Assembly: GCA_937873445.1 (NCBI GenBank)
Contig: CALMWF010000046.1
Span: forward strand, 1 to 64,000
DNA: 64,000 bases
Reading direction: 5' to 3'
Origin: an uncultured Alphaproteobacteria bacterium
Lineage (GTDB): Bacteria; Pseudomonadota; Alphaproteobacteria; Rhizobiales; Aestuariivirgaceae
This document shows, piece after piece, positions 26,841-35,899 of the stretch (the first letter of the stretch is position 1; each line of letters starts with the position of its first letter). A model generated the notes under the pieces. That model was not told the origin of the DNA. It saw only the letters and a program-made list of their open reading frames with translations, and ran no database searches. Made by a program: the position numbers and the translations under genes.

Positions 26841-28130
26841 ATGTCCGCCAGGAAAACGCCCGCCCGTAAAGCAAAGCCCGCCCGCAAACCGGCCAGGCCC
26901 GCCGTGAAGCACAGGATTGCCATGCTCACCGCCGGTGGCCTGGCACCCTGCCTGTCCACCGCCGTGGGCAACCTCATTCAGGAATATTCGCGCCTTCTGC
27001 CGGGGGCTGAAATCATCGGCTACCGCTCCGGCTACAAGGGCCTGCTGCTCGGCCAGTCCATCAAGGTCACACCGGCGGCGCGCCGCAAGGCCGCCATCCT
27101 CAGCCAGCATGGCGGCTCACCCCTTGGCAATTCGCGCATCAAGCTCACCAATGTGAAGGACTGCGTGAAGCGCGGCCTGGTGCAGGAAGGCCAGGACCCG
27201 CTGGCAGTGGCCGCCGCCCAGCTGGAAAAGGACGGCATCACCATTCTCCACACCATTGGTGGTGATGACACCAATACCAGTGCCGCCGATCTGGCCGCCT
27301 ATCTGGCCAGACACGACTACAAGCTCACCGTGGTCGGCCTGCCCAAGACGGTGGACAATGACGTGGTGCCCATCAGGCAGACGCTGGGCGCGCTGACGGC
27401 GGCCGAGCAGGGTGCCATCTTCTTTGAAAACTGCATCAACGAGCAGTCCACCAACCCGCGCATGCTGCTGATCCACGAGGTGATGGGGCGCAACTGCGGC
27501 TGGCTCACGGCGGCCACGGCGGCGAAATATCGCCAGCGTCTGGGCCGCCAGCAATTCGTGCCCGAATTCAATCTCGGCCGGAACCTGCTGGATATTGACG
27601 CGGTCTATATTCCGGAACGCGCCATTGATCTGACGGCCGAGGCCGCCCGCCTGAAGAAAGTGATGGACGCGAAGGATTGCGTCACCATCTTCCTGTCGGA
27701 GGGGGCAGGCGTGGCCGACATCGTGGCCGAAATGCGCGCCCGCGGCGAAGAGCCGGAGAAGGACGCCTTCGGCCATGTGAAGATCGACAAGATCAATGTC
27801 GGTGACTGGTTTGCCAAGCGCTTCGCCGGCATGGTGGGGGCGGAAAAGGTGCTGGTGCAGAAGTCGGGCTATTTCGCCCGCTCGGCCCGCTCGAACAAGG
27901 AAGACCTCGCCCTCATCAAGACCATGGTGAAGCATGGCGTGAAGTCGGCCCTGAAGGGCGAAAGCGGCGTGGTGGGCCACGATGCCGAAAGGAAGGGGGC
28001 GCCGCTCGCCACCATTGCCTTCCCGCGCATCAAGGGGGGCCGCCCCTTCGACCCCGCAGTGAAATGGTATGGCGACATGCTGAAGGCCATCGGCCAGCCC
28101 ATGGGGGCGGCCAAGACGGTGGAGCACTGA
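26841..28130 (+). CDS. Diphosphate--fructose-6-phosphate 1-phosphotransferase (PPi-type PFK)
   Basis: 429 residues. It is expected to interconvert fructose-6-phosphate and fructose-1,6-bisphosphate with pyrophosphate. The PPi type is read from GGDDTN at about residues 140-145 (ATP-dependent enzymes have GGDGS) and PKTVDND at 168-174 (lysine in place of the glycine of PGTIDND). Other family features are IHEVMGRNCGWLT and RFAGMVGAEKV. The first 24 residues are a lysine/proline-rich extension (KTPARKAKPARKPARP). GAAGGAGA precedes the ATG at 26841; the longer frame from 26790 is rejected. Confidence 0.92.
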   Translation: MSARKTPARKAKPARKPARPAVKHRIAMLTAGGLAPCLSTAVGNLIQEYSRLLPGAEIIGYRSGYKGLLLGQSIKVTPAARRKAAILSQHGGSPLGNSRIKLTNVKDCVKRGLVQEGQDPLAVAAAQLEKDGITILHTIGGDDTNTSAADLAAYLARHDYKLTVVGLPKTVDNDVVPIRQTLGALTAAEQGAIFFENCINEQSTNPRMLLIHEVMGRNCGWLTAATAAKYRQRLGRQQFVPEFNLGRNLLDIDAVYIPERAIDLTAEAARLKKVMDAKDCVTIFLSEGAGVADIVAEMRARGEEPEKDAFGHVKIDKINVGDWFAKRFAGMVGAEKVLVQKSGYFARSARSNKEDLALIKTMVKHGVKSALKGESGVVGHDAERKGAPLATIAFPRIKGGRPFDPAVKWYGDMLKAIGQPMGAAKTVEH

Positions 28131-28238
28131 CCGGTCCCGCATTCGCGGCACTGTCATCAAACTGTTGCACAGCCATGGCATAGGCGAAGCGCCGGGCGGT
28201 CCGTTCCGCCCCGGCGCAGTCATGTCCATGGAGTTCCT

Positions 28239-28607
28239 ATGAGCAACGGCGTTCCCCCCGAAACCGCCCCCGTTTCCACCCCCACAGCTGAAACCGGCAA
28301 GCCCGAAAAGAAGAAGAACAGAAAGACCAGGAATGCCGCCGTGGCGGTGGAGAAAAACCATCAGGGCCGCATTGCCGGCCTGACCTTCTCCGGCACCGGC
28401 GCGGATATGCAGCTTGCCTTCCACCTCAGGGGCAGGAAGAACCGCGGCCTCACCTTCGTGCAGGCAAGCCGCAACGAGGCAGCCTTCACCGTCACGGCCC
28501 AGCTTCTTGCCGCCGCCGTGGCCTCGGGCGCCAAAATCCGTGTTGCCGCCGAAACCGGCCCCGGCGACACCCAGACCGTCACCAGCCTGACACTGGATCT
28601 GGCCTGA
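28239..28607 (+). CDS. Conserved-looking small protein, unknown function
   Basis: 122 residues. The first 35 are disordered and basic (ETGKPEKKKNRKTRN); the rest looks like a small alpha/beta domain, with AAVAVEKNHQGRIAGLTFSG and ATVASGAKIR-like strand patterns. There is no signal peptide, membrane segment or recognised motif. Its frame has normal codon use for the window, supporting it as a real gene. It lies 108 bases after the phosphofructokinase and before rarD. I cannot name a function. Confidence 0.6.
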   Translation: MSNGVPPETAPVSTPTAETGKPEKKKNRKTRNAAVAVEKNHQGRIAGLTFSGTGADMQLAFHLRGRKNRGLTFVQASRNEAAFTVTAQLLAAAVASGAKIRVAAETGPGDTQTVTSLTLDLA

Positions 28608-28701
28608 CCCGCCCTCTGGCCCGCTGAATGGCGGCAACTGGCTCCGCCCGCGCTTCACTTCCGGGTGGCGGCGCAGGGGCCTTCCCGCCATAAGCGGTGC
28701 C

Positions 28702-29589
28702 ATGGCCGCTGAAAACCGCGATACCAGAGAAGGCTACCTCTATGCCGGGGCCGCCTATTTCCTGTGGGGCTTCATGCCGCTCTACATGAAATGGTTGGCC
28801 CACATTCCCGCCTGGGAAGTGGTGCCCCACCGCACCCTGTGGTCCTTGCCCTTTGCCTTTGGCGTGGTCTGGTGGCAGGGCGGCATGGACACATTGCGTC
28901 GCGCTCTCACCAATCCGCGCCTCCTGGCCATGTCGCTTCTCACCGCCACGCTGGTGGCCATCAACTGGGGCGTCTATGTCTGGTCCATCGGCGCCTCGCG
29001 CGCGCTGGAGGCGGCCCTCGGCTATTACATCAACCCGCTGTTTTCCATCCTTCTGGCCGCGGCCTTCATCGGCGAAAGGCTGACCCGGCCGCAGCTCTTC
29101 GCCATTGTCCTGGCCGCCCTGGCCGTGGCGCTGCTCACCTGGGAGCAGGGCGGCCTGCCCTGGGTGTCACTGGTGCTGACAGTTACCTGGGGGCTCTACG
29201 CCTTCTTCAAGAAGACCCTGCCGGTGCCGCCCACCCAGGGCTTCCTCATGGAAATTCTCATCCTCACCGTGCCCGCCCTGGTCATGCTCGGCTGGTTTGA
29301 GAGCAAGGGCACCAGCCACTTCATCCACACCGGTGCGCATGACACGGTGCTGCTGCTGGGCACCGGCGCCCTCACCGCCATTCCGCTGATGTTCTATGCC
29401 AACGGTGCCAAGCTGCTGCGGCTGTCCACCATCGCGGTGATGCAATATTCGGTGCCCACCGCCAATTTCCTGTTTGCGGTGTTTGTTTTTCACGAACCCT
29501 TCGGCACCGCCAAGCTGGCCGCCTTCGCCCTCATCTGGACGGCGCTGGTCATCTACACCTGGACGCTCATCCGCCCCGCCAGGGGGTGA
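28702..29589 (+). CDS. rarD: EamA family transporter RarD
   Basis: 295-residue inner-membrane protein with about ten hydrophobic helices. The RarD subgroup is recognised by GYLYAGAAYFLWGFMPLYMK at the start, EVVPHRTLWSLPFA in helix 2 and NWGVYVWSIG in helix 4. Its transported substrate is not established; the name comes from chloramphenicol sensitivity work. No terminator is evident downstream. Confidence 0.92.
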   Translation: MAAENRDTREGYLYAGAAYFLWGFMPLYMKWLAHIPAWEVVPHRTLWSLPFAFGVVWWQGGMDTLRRALTNPRLLAMSLLTATLVAINWGVYVWSIGASRALEAALGYYINPLFSILLAAAFIGERLTRPQLFAIVLAALAVALLTWEQGGLPWVSLVLTVTWGLYAFFKKTLPVPPTQGFLMEILILTVPALVMLGWFESKGTSHFIHTGAHDTVLLLGTGALTAIPLMFYANGAKLLRLSTIAVMQYSVPTANFLFAVFVFHEPFGTAKLAAFALIWTALVIYTWTLIRPARG

Positions 29590-29646
29590 GTGAAAACACC
29601 TGCCTGCACGGAAGGTGGGGCGTGACCCCGCTTGGCGTCCGCGGCG

Positions 29647-29874
29647 CTATTTCTGCCGGTGATGGCGGCGGAAATAGTCCCACTCATCCACCCGGCGCCC
29701 ATTGCGCAGCACGCAGATGCCGCGCTCATTGCCCGCTCTGTCCCTGACGATCACCACGCGCCCGCCCTGCTGCACGCAGAACACCGAGGCCGGATTGGCC
29801 AGCGCCCAGGCCTCACCCGTCCCGGCCAGCATCAAAAGGCCCGCTGCCAGCCCGGCCCGCTTCAGTTTCAGCAT
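29647..29874 (-). CDS. Small secreted DUF333 protein
   Basis: 75 residues with a signal peptide (about 1-25) and a DUF333 domain: ANPASVFCVQQGGRV, then GNERGICVLRNGRRVDEWDYFR. The two cysteines (C33 and C54) probably form a disulfide. The family is sometimes labelled hemolysin-like without good support. It ends in a basic RRHHRQK tail. It follows the SQR-like gene on the minus strand. Confidence 0.85.
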   Translation of the reverse strand: MLKLKRAGLAAGLLMLAGTGEAWALANPASVFCVQQGGRVVIVRDRAGNERGICVLRNGRRVDEWDYFRRHHRQK

Positions 29875-29899
29875 TTATCCCCCCAATGAATGGAACCGG

Positions 29900-31042
29900 T
29901 TACCGGAAGACGCGCAGATAATGGTTCTCGAAGGCCCGCTTCATCAGGTGAAACAACCGGCTCGACGGCAGCACCAGACTGTGCCTGAGGGTGCGATAGA
30001 CCAGCATGCCCTTGTCCAGCGTATCAACGATGCAGATCAGTTCCGGCTTGAAGTCGTGGTCCGGTTCACGGCCCGCCAGCACCGCGGCCAGATTATGTGC
30101 CGCCGCCTTGGCCTGAAGATCCGCCTGATGGGCCTGCTTCGGCAGCCAGTCCGGCCCCGGATAGGATCCGGCATCACCGATCACCCACACCCGGTCCATG
30201 CCCTCCACCCGGCATTTGCCATCGGCCTTGATCATGCCGCCCGGCGACAGGGGCAGGCCCGCCGCCTCATACCAGGCAAGGCCCGTAAGGCCCGGCATGA
30301 ACAGGATGAGATCGGCATCGAAGGCGCCGCCCTCCGTCACCACCTTGCGCTCCTCGAAGCGCACCATCTTGTGGCCGAGATGGGTGTCGATGCCCAAGCC
30401 CTTCATTTTCGCCAGCAGCCCGTCCACCGCCTTCGGCCCCAGCCGCGCGCCGGGCTTTTCCGCCGGGCTGAAGAACACCAGCCGGAACTGGTCGCGCCGG
30501 CCCTGGCGGCGCAGCAGCGCATCAATGATGAACAGATATTCAAACATCGGCCCGCCACGCATGGCGCCCTGTTCATGGGGGTTGCTGGCAAAGCCAACGG
30601 CAATGGTGCCGCCGGTCATGGCCTTCAGGCGCGCGGCAATCCGGTCGGCCACCGCCAGCCCCTCACAGGGCACCAGCGCGTGCTCAATGCCCGGCAGCTT
30701 GCGGATGAAACGCGCCCCCGAGGCTATGACCAGATGATCGGTCTCAACTTCACCCGCCGTGGTCATGACCCGGCGGCCGCCATCGGCCAGGCCGGTCAAG
30801 TCAGCCTTGATGAAGCGCACCTGATATTTGCTGAAGTAATGGGACAGCGGAATGCGCAGCCTGTCCGACTGCCGGAGCCCGGCGGGAATCCAGATGCTGC
30901 TCGGCAGATAGTGCAGTTCGTCCCGTGGCGAAATCACGGTGATCTCTGCCGCCACGCGCTTCCGGCGCAGGCCCCGGATCATGGTGAGCGCGGCAAATCC
31001 GGACCCGATGATGGCAATGCGCTGGCCGGTCTGTGCTGTCAT
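29900..31042 (-). CDS. FAD-dependent SQR/NDH-2-like oxidoreductase
   Basis: 380 residues. Two dinucleotide folds are seen, the FAD one as IIGSGFAALTMIRGL at about 11-25; VWVIGDAGS closes the FAD site. It resembles sulfide:quinone oxidoreductases. Of the SQR redox cysteines, one-like positions occur at C126 and in ELICIVD, but the residue matching the essential middle cysteine falls in GAMRGGPMFEY and is not cysteine. So sulfide oxidation is doubtful; a quinone- or flavocytochrome-type oxidoreductase is possible. The C-terminus has an amphipathic segment that could dock on the membrane. GGAGC lies 5 bases before the ATG at 31042. Confidence 0.8.
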   Translation of the reverse strand: MTAQTGQRIAIIGSGFAALTMIRGLRRKRVAAEITVISPRDELHYLPSSIWIPAGLRQSDRLRIPLSHYFSKYQVRFIKADLTGLADGGRRVMTTAGEVETDHLVIASGARFIRKLPGIEHALVPCEGLAVADRIAARLKAMTGGTIAVGFASNPHEQGAMRGGPMFEYLFIIDALLRRQGRRDQFRLVFFSPAEKPGARLGPKAVDGLLAKMKGLGIDTHLGHKMVRFEERKVVTEGGAFDADLILFMPGLTGLAWYEAAGLPLSPGGMIKADGKCRVEGMDRVWVIGDAGSYPGPDWLPKQAHQADLQAKAAAHNLAAVLAGREPDHDFKPELICIVDTLDKGMLVYRTLRHSLVLPSSRLFHLMKRAFENHYLRVFR

Positions 31043-31229
31043 GGTTTGCTCCGCTGTCTGGATCGGCCGCAACGGTGGCCGTGTCCGGTGATGGTCCGGG
31101 GTCTATAGGGTGATTGTGTGACGGCAGGCAACCTCAAGTCGGCGCTCCCGCTCCACAGGCCCGCGGCGCTGCGCTAGGCTGGCAAGGATGATTCCTTGCG
31201 CGGGCCCCAGGCGGGCCGGGGAGTGCTGC

Positions 31230-32678
31230 ATGTTTCCGGGCCGTGAACTCCTGACCCCTGCGCAAATGGCGGGCGTGGACCGCTCCTGCGGTGTTCCCTC
31301 CCTCACCCTCATGGAAAATGCCGGCCAGGCGGCAGCCCGCATCATCGCCGCCCGCTTTTCGCCCCGGCCTGTTTCGGTTGTCTGCGGCCCCGGCAACAAT
31401 GGCGGCGACGGGCTGGTCATCGCCCGCCTGCTGCATGGCCAGGGCTGGCCGGTGCGGGTGTTTCTGTGGGGTGAGGCCCATTGCTTCGCGCCCGATGCCG
31501 AGGCCAATGCCAAGCGCCTGCCCGTTGCCCTTGAGCCGCTGCCGGAGGTGATCCCCGGCGACCTCATCATCGACGCTGTGCTGGGGGCGGGCCTGTCGCG
31601 CGACTTTCCCGCCGATCTGGCGGGCCGCATCACCACCGCGGGTCATCCCGTCATCGCCATCGACGTGCCGTCGGGCCTCGACGGCGCCACCGGCCGGGTG
31701 CGGGGCAGCGCCGGTGCGGCGGCGCTCACCATCACCTTTGCCCGCAAAAAGCCGGGCCATCTGCTGCTGCCGGGGCGTGCGCTGTGCGGTGAGGTGGTGG
31801 TGGCCGACATCGGCATTCCTCACGCGGCCATTCAGGCTGCCGGGGCCAGCCTGTGGGAGAACGGACCACCGGCCGATGAGCCGCTGCCCGCCGACACCCA
31901 CAAATACAAGCGTGGTGCCGTCATGGTCTGGTCGGGCGGGCCGCTGTCCACCGGTGCGGCGCGGCTGGCCGCCCAGGCGGCGCTGCGCGGCGGGGCAGGG
32001 CTTGTCACCCTGGCGGGGCCGCATCAGGCGCTCGCCGTCCATGCCGCGCAGGTCACCGCCATCATGCTCGCGGAGGCGTCAACACCCCTCGAAATGGTGC
32101 GGGAGATGAGGCGCAAACGCATCACCTGCGCGGTGCTGGGGCCGGGGGCGGGGGTGGGCCCGCAAACCGCTGCTCTGGTGGAGGCAGTGCTCGATTCGGC
32201 CCCTGCCGTGGTTCTCGACGCCGATGCCCTCAGCAGCTTTGAACACCGCCTCGATGTGCTGGCAGGCTTCATTGCCGAGCGCCCCGAAAGACCCGTGGTG
32301 CTGACCCCGCATGAGGGGGAATTCAAGCGCCTGTTCAAGGGCTTGCTGGAAAGCGCGGATTCAAAGTATGAAGCGGCGCGCAGGGCCGCTGCCGCAACGG
32401 GTGCGCATGTCGTGCTGAAGGGGGCCGACACCGTCATTGCCGCCCCCGATGGCCGCGCCGTCATTTCCGCCAACGCCCCGGCGAAACTGGCCACAGCCGG
32501 TTCCGGCGATGTTCTGGCGGGCCTCATCGCGGCCCATACTGCCGCGCCGCACCATCATGAAAATGACAATATATTCAAACAGATATGCGCCGCCGTCTGG
32601 CGCCACGGAGAGGCCGCATCCAAATTTATTCCGCAGACGCTAACAAGCGAGGATTTACTTGCTATAATTGCCCCATGA
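31230..32678 (+). CDS. nnr: Bifunctional NAD(P)H-hydrate epimerase/dehydratase
   Basis: About 482 residues that repair damaged NAD(P)HX. The N-terminal epimerase domain shows LMENAGQAAA and CGPGNNGGDGLVIARLL; the C-terminal ADP-dependent dehydratase shows HKYKRGAVMVWSGGP, VLGPGAGVG and TAGSGDVLAGLIAAH near the end. The open frame starts at 31188, but the ATG at 31230 after GGGGAGTG is better. Its stop overlaps the next gene's ATG (ATGA), so the glycosyltransferase is probably in the same transcript. Confidence 0.95.
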   Translation: MFPGRELLTPAQMAGVDRSCGVPSLTLMENAGQAAARIIAARFSPRPVSVVCGPGNNGGDGLVIARLLHGQGWPVRVFLWGEAHCFAPDAEANAKRLPVALEPLPEVIPGDLIIDAVLGAGLSRDFPADLAGRITTAGHPVIAIDVPSGLDGATGRVRGSAGAAALTITFARKKPGHLLLPGRALCGEVVVADIGIPHAAIQAAGASLWENGPPADEPLPADTHKYKRGAVMVWSGGPLSTGAARLAAQAALRGGAGLVTLAGPHQALAVHAAQVTAIMLAEASTPLEMVREMRRKRITCAVLGPGAGVGPQTAALVEAVLDSAPAVVLDADALSSFEHRLDVLAGFIAERPERPVVLTPHEGEFKRLFKGLLESADSKYEAARRAAAATGAHVVLKGADTVIAAPDGRAVISANAPAKLATAGSGDVLAGLIAAHTAAPHHHENDNIFKQICAAVWRHGEAASKFIPQTLTSEDLLAIIAP

Positions 32679-34051
32679 TGCCGAAACCCTCGCCGCTTCC
32701 GCCTGAAACCATTCTGGAGCGCATCCGCTTCACCGCCGAAGAATTCCAGCGCCGCCGCCCGGACTTCAAGGTCAAGCCCTTTGCCTCCTTTGCCCGCTTC
32801 ATGGCCACGGCGAAGAACGCCCGGCCCGAACCCTTCCCCGGCCGCTTCGTGCTCGACATCACCTCCACCGTTTCGGTGGATCAGCCCACGGCGGTGCAGC
32901 GGGTGGAACTGGAACTGGCCCGCGCCTTCGCCGCCCTGGCCCATGAGCAGAATTTCGGCCTGTCCTTCGTGGCCTACCGTGACGGCCATTTCGTGCCCTA
33001 CATCATGGAGGACGATCAGGTCATGGTGAAGCCCTTCGGCTTCACCGTGCAGGAGGGTGATTTCCAGTTTCGTCCCGGCGATGCCTTTCTCATCGTCGAG
33101 ATGCTGAGCGGCGACACCGAGGGCTTTCTCAACGCCGTTGTTGATGCGCGCAAGGCCGGCGCCGTCATCAATCTGATGATCTATGATCTGGTGCCGCTCA
33201 CCCATCCGCACTGGGTGGCCGAGGAATTTTCGCTCCGCGCCTATTCCGCCTTCACCGCCATGCTGCGCATTTCCCACCGCCTCATTGCCGTGTCGCAGAA
33301 GGTGGCCGAGGATGTGGCCTGCTATCTCGACATCACCACCATGCGCGATGCGGAAACCGTCTGGCCGCTGCCGGTGGCCCATTTCCGCCTTGGCTGTGAT
33401 GCGCTGCTGCGCCACCGCAAGCCCGGCACGGCGGTGAGCTTTCCGGCGGGGCCTGACGTTCTCCTGGCGGCGGGCACCTTCAAGACCCGCAAGGGTCTGC
33501 TGCCGCTGCTTGAGGCCATGGACAGGCTCTGGGCCGAGGGCAATCAGACCAGGCTGGTGCTGGTTGGCCGCGATTACCTGACCAACCGCACCCGCACCCA
33601 GATGAAGACCCACCCGGAACTGGGCAAGCGCCTGTTCCTGGCGGGCTATTCGGCCGATGCCGAACTGGCCGAGGCGCTGACCCAGGTATCGGCCATGGTC
33701 ATCCCGGCCTTTGATGACGGTTTTGGCCTGCCGCTGGTGGAGGCGGCCGCCCTGGGCTGTCCGGTGGTGGCGCGCGACGTGCCGATCTACCGTGAAACCT
33801 CGGGCGGCGATGCCTTCTTCTTCCCCGATGCGGGGCCCGCCGAAATGGCGGAGAAACTCAGGGAATTTCTGGCTCTGCCGCGCAAGAAGCAGTTGAAATT
33901 CGTGCCCAGGGCCAGCCTCGCCACCTGGCGCCAGTCGGCCCAGATCATGCAGGCCATCCTCCTGTCTTCGGCCATGGCCTTCACCGTTGATGTGGGGGTG
34001 AACGCCAGCCTGCGCCTGCTGGTGCCGCCGGTGGCCAAAAAGCCGGCCTGA
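32675..34051 (+). CDS. GT4-type glycosyltransferase
   Basis: 458 residues. The C-terminal half has the GT-B donor-site features of family 4: FKTRKGLLPLLEAM, VLVGRDY, and EDDGFGLPLVEAAALGCPVV-like DDGFGLPLVEAAALGCP with the catalytic-type glutamate, then PDAGPAEMAEKL. The N-terminal acceptor domain begins after a charged leader of about 50 residues (RFTAEEFQRRRPDFKVKP). There is no membrane segment. Sugar donor and acceptor cannot be read. It overlaps the NAD(P)HX repair gene by 4 bases; the frame extending upstream to 32585 is rejected. It precedes tRNA-Leu. Confidence 0.86.
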   Translation: MMPKPSPLPPETILERIRFTAEEFQRRRPDFKVKPFASFARFMATAKNARPEPFPGRFVLDITSTVSVDQPTAVQRVELELARAFAALAHEQNFGLSFVAYRDGHFVPYIMEDDQVMVKPFGFTVQEGDFQFRPGDAFLIVEMLSGDTEGFLNAVVDARKAGAVINLMIYDLVPLTHPHWVAEEFSLRAYSAFTAMLRISHRLIAVSQKVAEDVACYLDITTMRDAETVWPLPVAHFRLGCDALLRHRKPGTAVSFPAGPDVLLAAGTFKTRKGLLPLLEAMDRLWAEGNQTRLVLVGRDYLTNRTRTQMKTHPELGKRLFLAGYSADAELAEALTQVSAMVIPAFDDGFGLPLVEAAALGCPVVARDVPIYRETSGGDAFFFPDAGPAEMAEKLREFLALPRKKQLKFVPRASLATWRQSAQIMQAILLSSAMAFTVDVGVNASLRLLVPPVAKKPA

Positions 34052-34135
34052 CCGGCCCACCTTTCGGGCTGGCATCGGGCAGAACCCTCTGCTATAGCGC
34101 GGCCATTGCAACGGCCCCGGCCTGGCAGGCGTCTG

Positions 34136-34220
34136 GCGGGCGTGGTGAAATTGGCAGACACGCAGGATTTAGGTTCCTGTGGGGAAACCCGTGGGGGTTC
34201 AAGTCCCTCCGCCCGCACCA
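34136..34220 (+). tRNA. tRNA-Leu (anticodon UAG)
   Basis: 85 bases. The 7-bp acceptor stem GCGGGCG/CGCCCGC, a long variable arm as expected for leucine, anticodon stem CAGGA/TCCTG with loop TTTAGGT (anticodon TAG), a GGTTCAAGTC T-loop and encoded CCA are all present. TATAGC at 34093-34098 with CTGGCA 18 bases upstream may be its promoter. Confidence 0.97.
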
Positions 34221-34267
34221 TGCTCCGGCCCGTCCCCGGGGGAATCTAAGAAAGAACGAGCAGGAAC

Positions 34268-35677
34268 ATGCAGGTTACCGAGACCCACAACGCCGGTTTG
34301 AAGCGCGAATACAAGGTGGTGGTGTCCGCCGCCGATCTGGCCAAGGAACTGGACGCCCGCCTGAAGGACATGGCCGGCCGCGCCAACATCAAGGGCTTCC
34401 GCCCCGGCAAGGTGCCGGTGCCGCACATCAAGCGCATCTATGGCAAGGCCCTGATGGGCGAGGTGGTGCAGAAGGCCATTGACGACCAGGCCAAGCAGGT
34501 TCTGGCCGACCACAAGCTGAAACCCGCCTATCAGCCGGAAATCACCCTGCCGCAGGAAGAAGCGGAAGTGAATGCCATCATGGATGGCAAGAGCGATCTG
34601 TCCTTCGCCATGGCGCTGGAGGTTCTGCCGGACTTCGACGTGAAGCCCTATGACGGTCTGACGCTGACCCGCCACGTGGTGGAAATTTCCGATGCCGAGG
34701 TCAAGGACGGCCTCGACCGCCTGTCCGGCCAGTACAAGGATTGGGACACGAAGAAGGACGGCGCCAAGGCCGCCAAGGGCGACCGCGTTACCCTGTCCTT
34801 CGTCGGCACCATTGACGGCAAGGCCTTTGACGGCGGCACCGCCGAAGACGTGCCGCTGGAGCTTGGCTCCAACCAGTTCATTCCCGGTTTTGAAGACCAG
34901 CTGGTGGGTGTGAAGGTGGGTGACGAGAAGGACGTGAAGGTGTCCTTCCCGGCCGAATATGGCGTGGCCGAGCTGGCGGGCAAGCCCGCCGTCTTCGCCG
35001 TCAAGGTCAAGGGCATCGACGCGCCCAAGGCCACCGACATGAACGACGACTTTGCCAAGAAGCTGGGCTTCGAGGATCTGGGCAAGCTCAAGGATTTCTT
35101 CAAGGACCGTCTGGGCGACGAGCTGAAGAACATGTCGGCCATGAAGCTGAAGCGCGACGTGCTGGACGCCATGGACAAGGACTATGCCTTCGGCCTGCCG
35201 GAAAAGCTGGTGGACGCCGAATTCAACGGCATCTGGAACGCGCTGCTCCATGAAATGGGCAAGGCGGGCAAGAGCTTCGCCGATGAGGACACCACCGAGG
35301 ACGAAGCCAAGGCCGAATACCGCGCCATTGCCGAACGCCGTGTGCGCCTTGGTCTGGTGCTGGGCACCATCGGTGAGAAGGAAGGCATTCAGGTAACCGA
35401 CCAGGAGCTGCAGAACGCGCTCATGGGCCGCGCCCGCCAGTTCCCCGGCCAGGAAAAGCAGGTGTTCGACTATTACCGCAAGAACCCCGGCGCGCTCATC
35501 GAGCTGCGCGGCCCCATCTTTGAACAGAAGGTGGTGGACCTGCTGGTGTCCAAGGCCAAGGTGACCGACAAGACCGTCTCCCGTGAGGAGCTTCAGGCCA
35601 TGGTGCAGGAAGACGAGGACGGCGACAGCGAGGCCGAAAAGCCGAAGAAGAAGGCCGCCAAGAAGAAGAAGGATTGA
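34268..35677 (+). CDS. tig: Trigger factor
   Basis: 469-residue ribosome-bound chaperone. The N-terminal ribosome-binding domain contains the GFRPGKVP signature at about residues 43-50; a FKBP-type prolyl isomerase domain follows (GDRVTLSFVGTIDGKAFDGG near residue 170); the rest is the helical chaperone domain. It ends in a lysine-rich tail (KPKKKAAKKKKD). It heads the tig-clpP-clpX-lon protein quality block, but here two genes are inserted before clpP. A terminator follows. Confidence 0.97.
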   Translation: MQVTETHNAGLKREYKVVVSAADLAKELDARLKDMAGRANIKGFRPGKVPVPHIKRIYGKALMGEVVQKAIDDQAKQVLADHKLKPAYQPEITLPQEEAEVNAIMDGKSDLSFAMALEVLPDFDVKPYDGLTLTRHVVEISDAEVKDGLDRLSGQYKDWDTKKDGAKAAKGDRVTLSFVGTIDGKAFDGGTAEDVPLELGSNQFIPGFEDQLVGVKVGDEKDVKVSFPAEYGVAELAGKPAVFAVKVKGIDAPKATDMNDDFAKKLGFEDLGKLKDFFKDRLGDELKNMSAMKLKRDVLDAMDKDYAFGLPEKLVDAEFNGIWNALLHEMGKAGKSFADEDTTEDEAKAEYRAIAERRVRLGLVLGTIGEKEGIQVTDQELQNALMGRARQFPGQEKQVFDYYRKNPGALIELRGPIFEQKVVDLLVSKAKVTDKTVSREELQAMVQEDEDGDSEAEKPKKKAAKKKKD

Positions 35678-35706
35678 TCCTCCGGCCATCCGGCGGAACG
35701 GGATCA

Positions 35707-35731
35707 GGGCGGCCTTCGGGCCGCCCTTTTT
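35707..35731 (+). terminator. Intrinsic terminator of tig
   Basis: GGGCGGCC-ttcg-GGCCGCCC (8-bp perfect stem with a stable TTCG tetraloop) followed by TTTTT. Confidence 0.92.
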
Positions 35732-35812
35732 GCTGGCGGGGCGGGCGGCAGCGGACTCAAATTCTCAAACAGACCCCATAAGCCATTGATTTCACTGTAT
35801 CGGCCCAGAAAA

Positions 35813-35876
35813 CGATATATCGAAAATATTTTGAGCGCCCCCTTGTAATAAGATATATCGTTACAAAGATATGTCG
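35813..35876. promoter_or_regulatory. Repeated palindromic operator-like boxes before the DUF2852-padR pair
   Basis: Three copies of an NGATATRTCG box lie in an AT-rich pocket: CGATATATCG at 35813-35822 (a perfect palindrome), AGATATATCG at 35851-35860 and AGATATGTCG at 35867-35876. The last ends 11 bases before the AGGAGG ribosome site of the DUF2852 gene. Similar short AT-palindromes are used by PadR-family repressors, and a padR gene is the next but one. I infer that PadR binds here to control the pair. Confidence 0.6.
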
Positions 35877-35899
35877 TGTTGATGCCAAGGAGGTTACCC

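Noticed and set aside
29647-29874. Hemolysin label for the DUF333 protein
   Set aside because: The name is inherited from weak annotation. The 75-residue protein has only a signal peptide and a small disulfide-type domain, nothing toxin-like.
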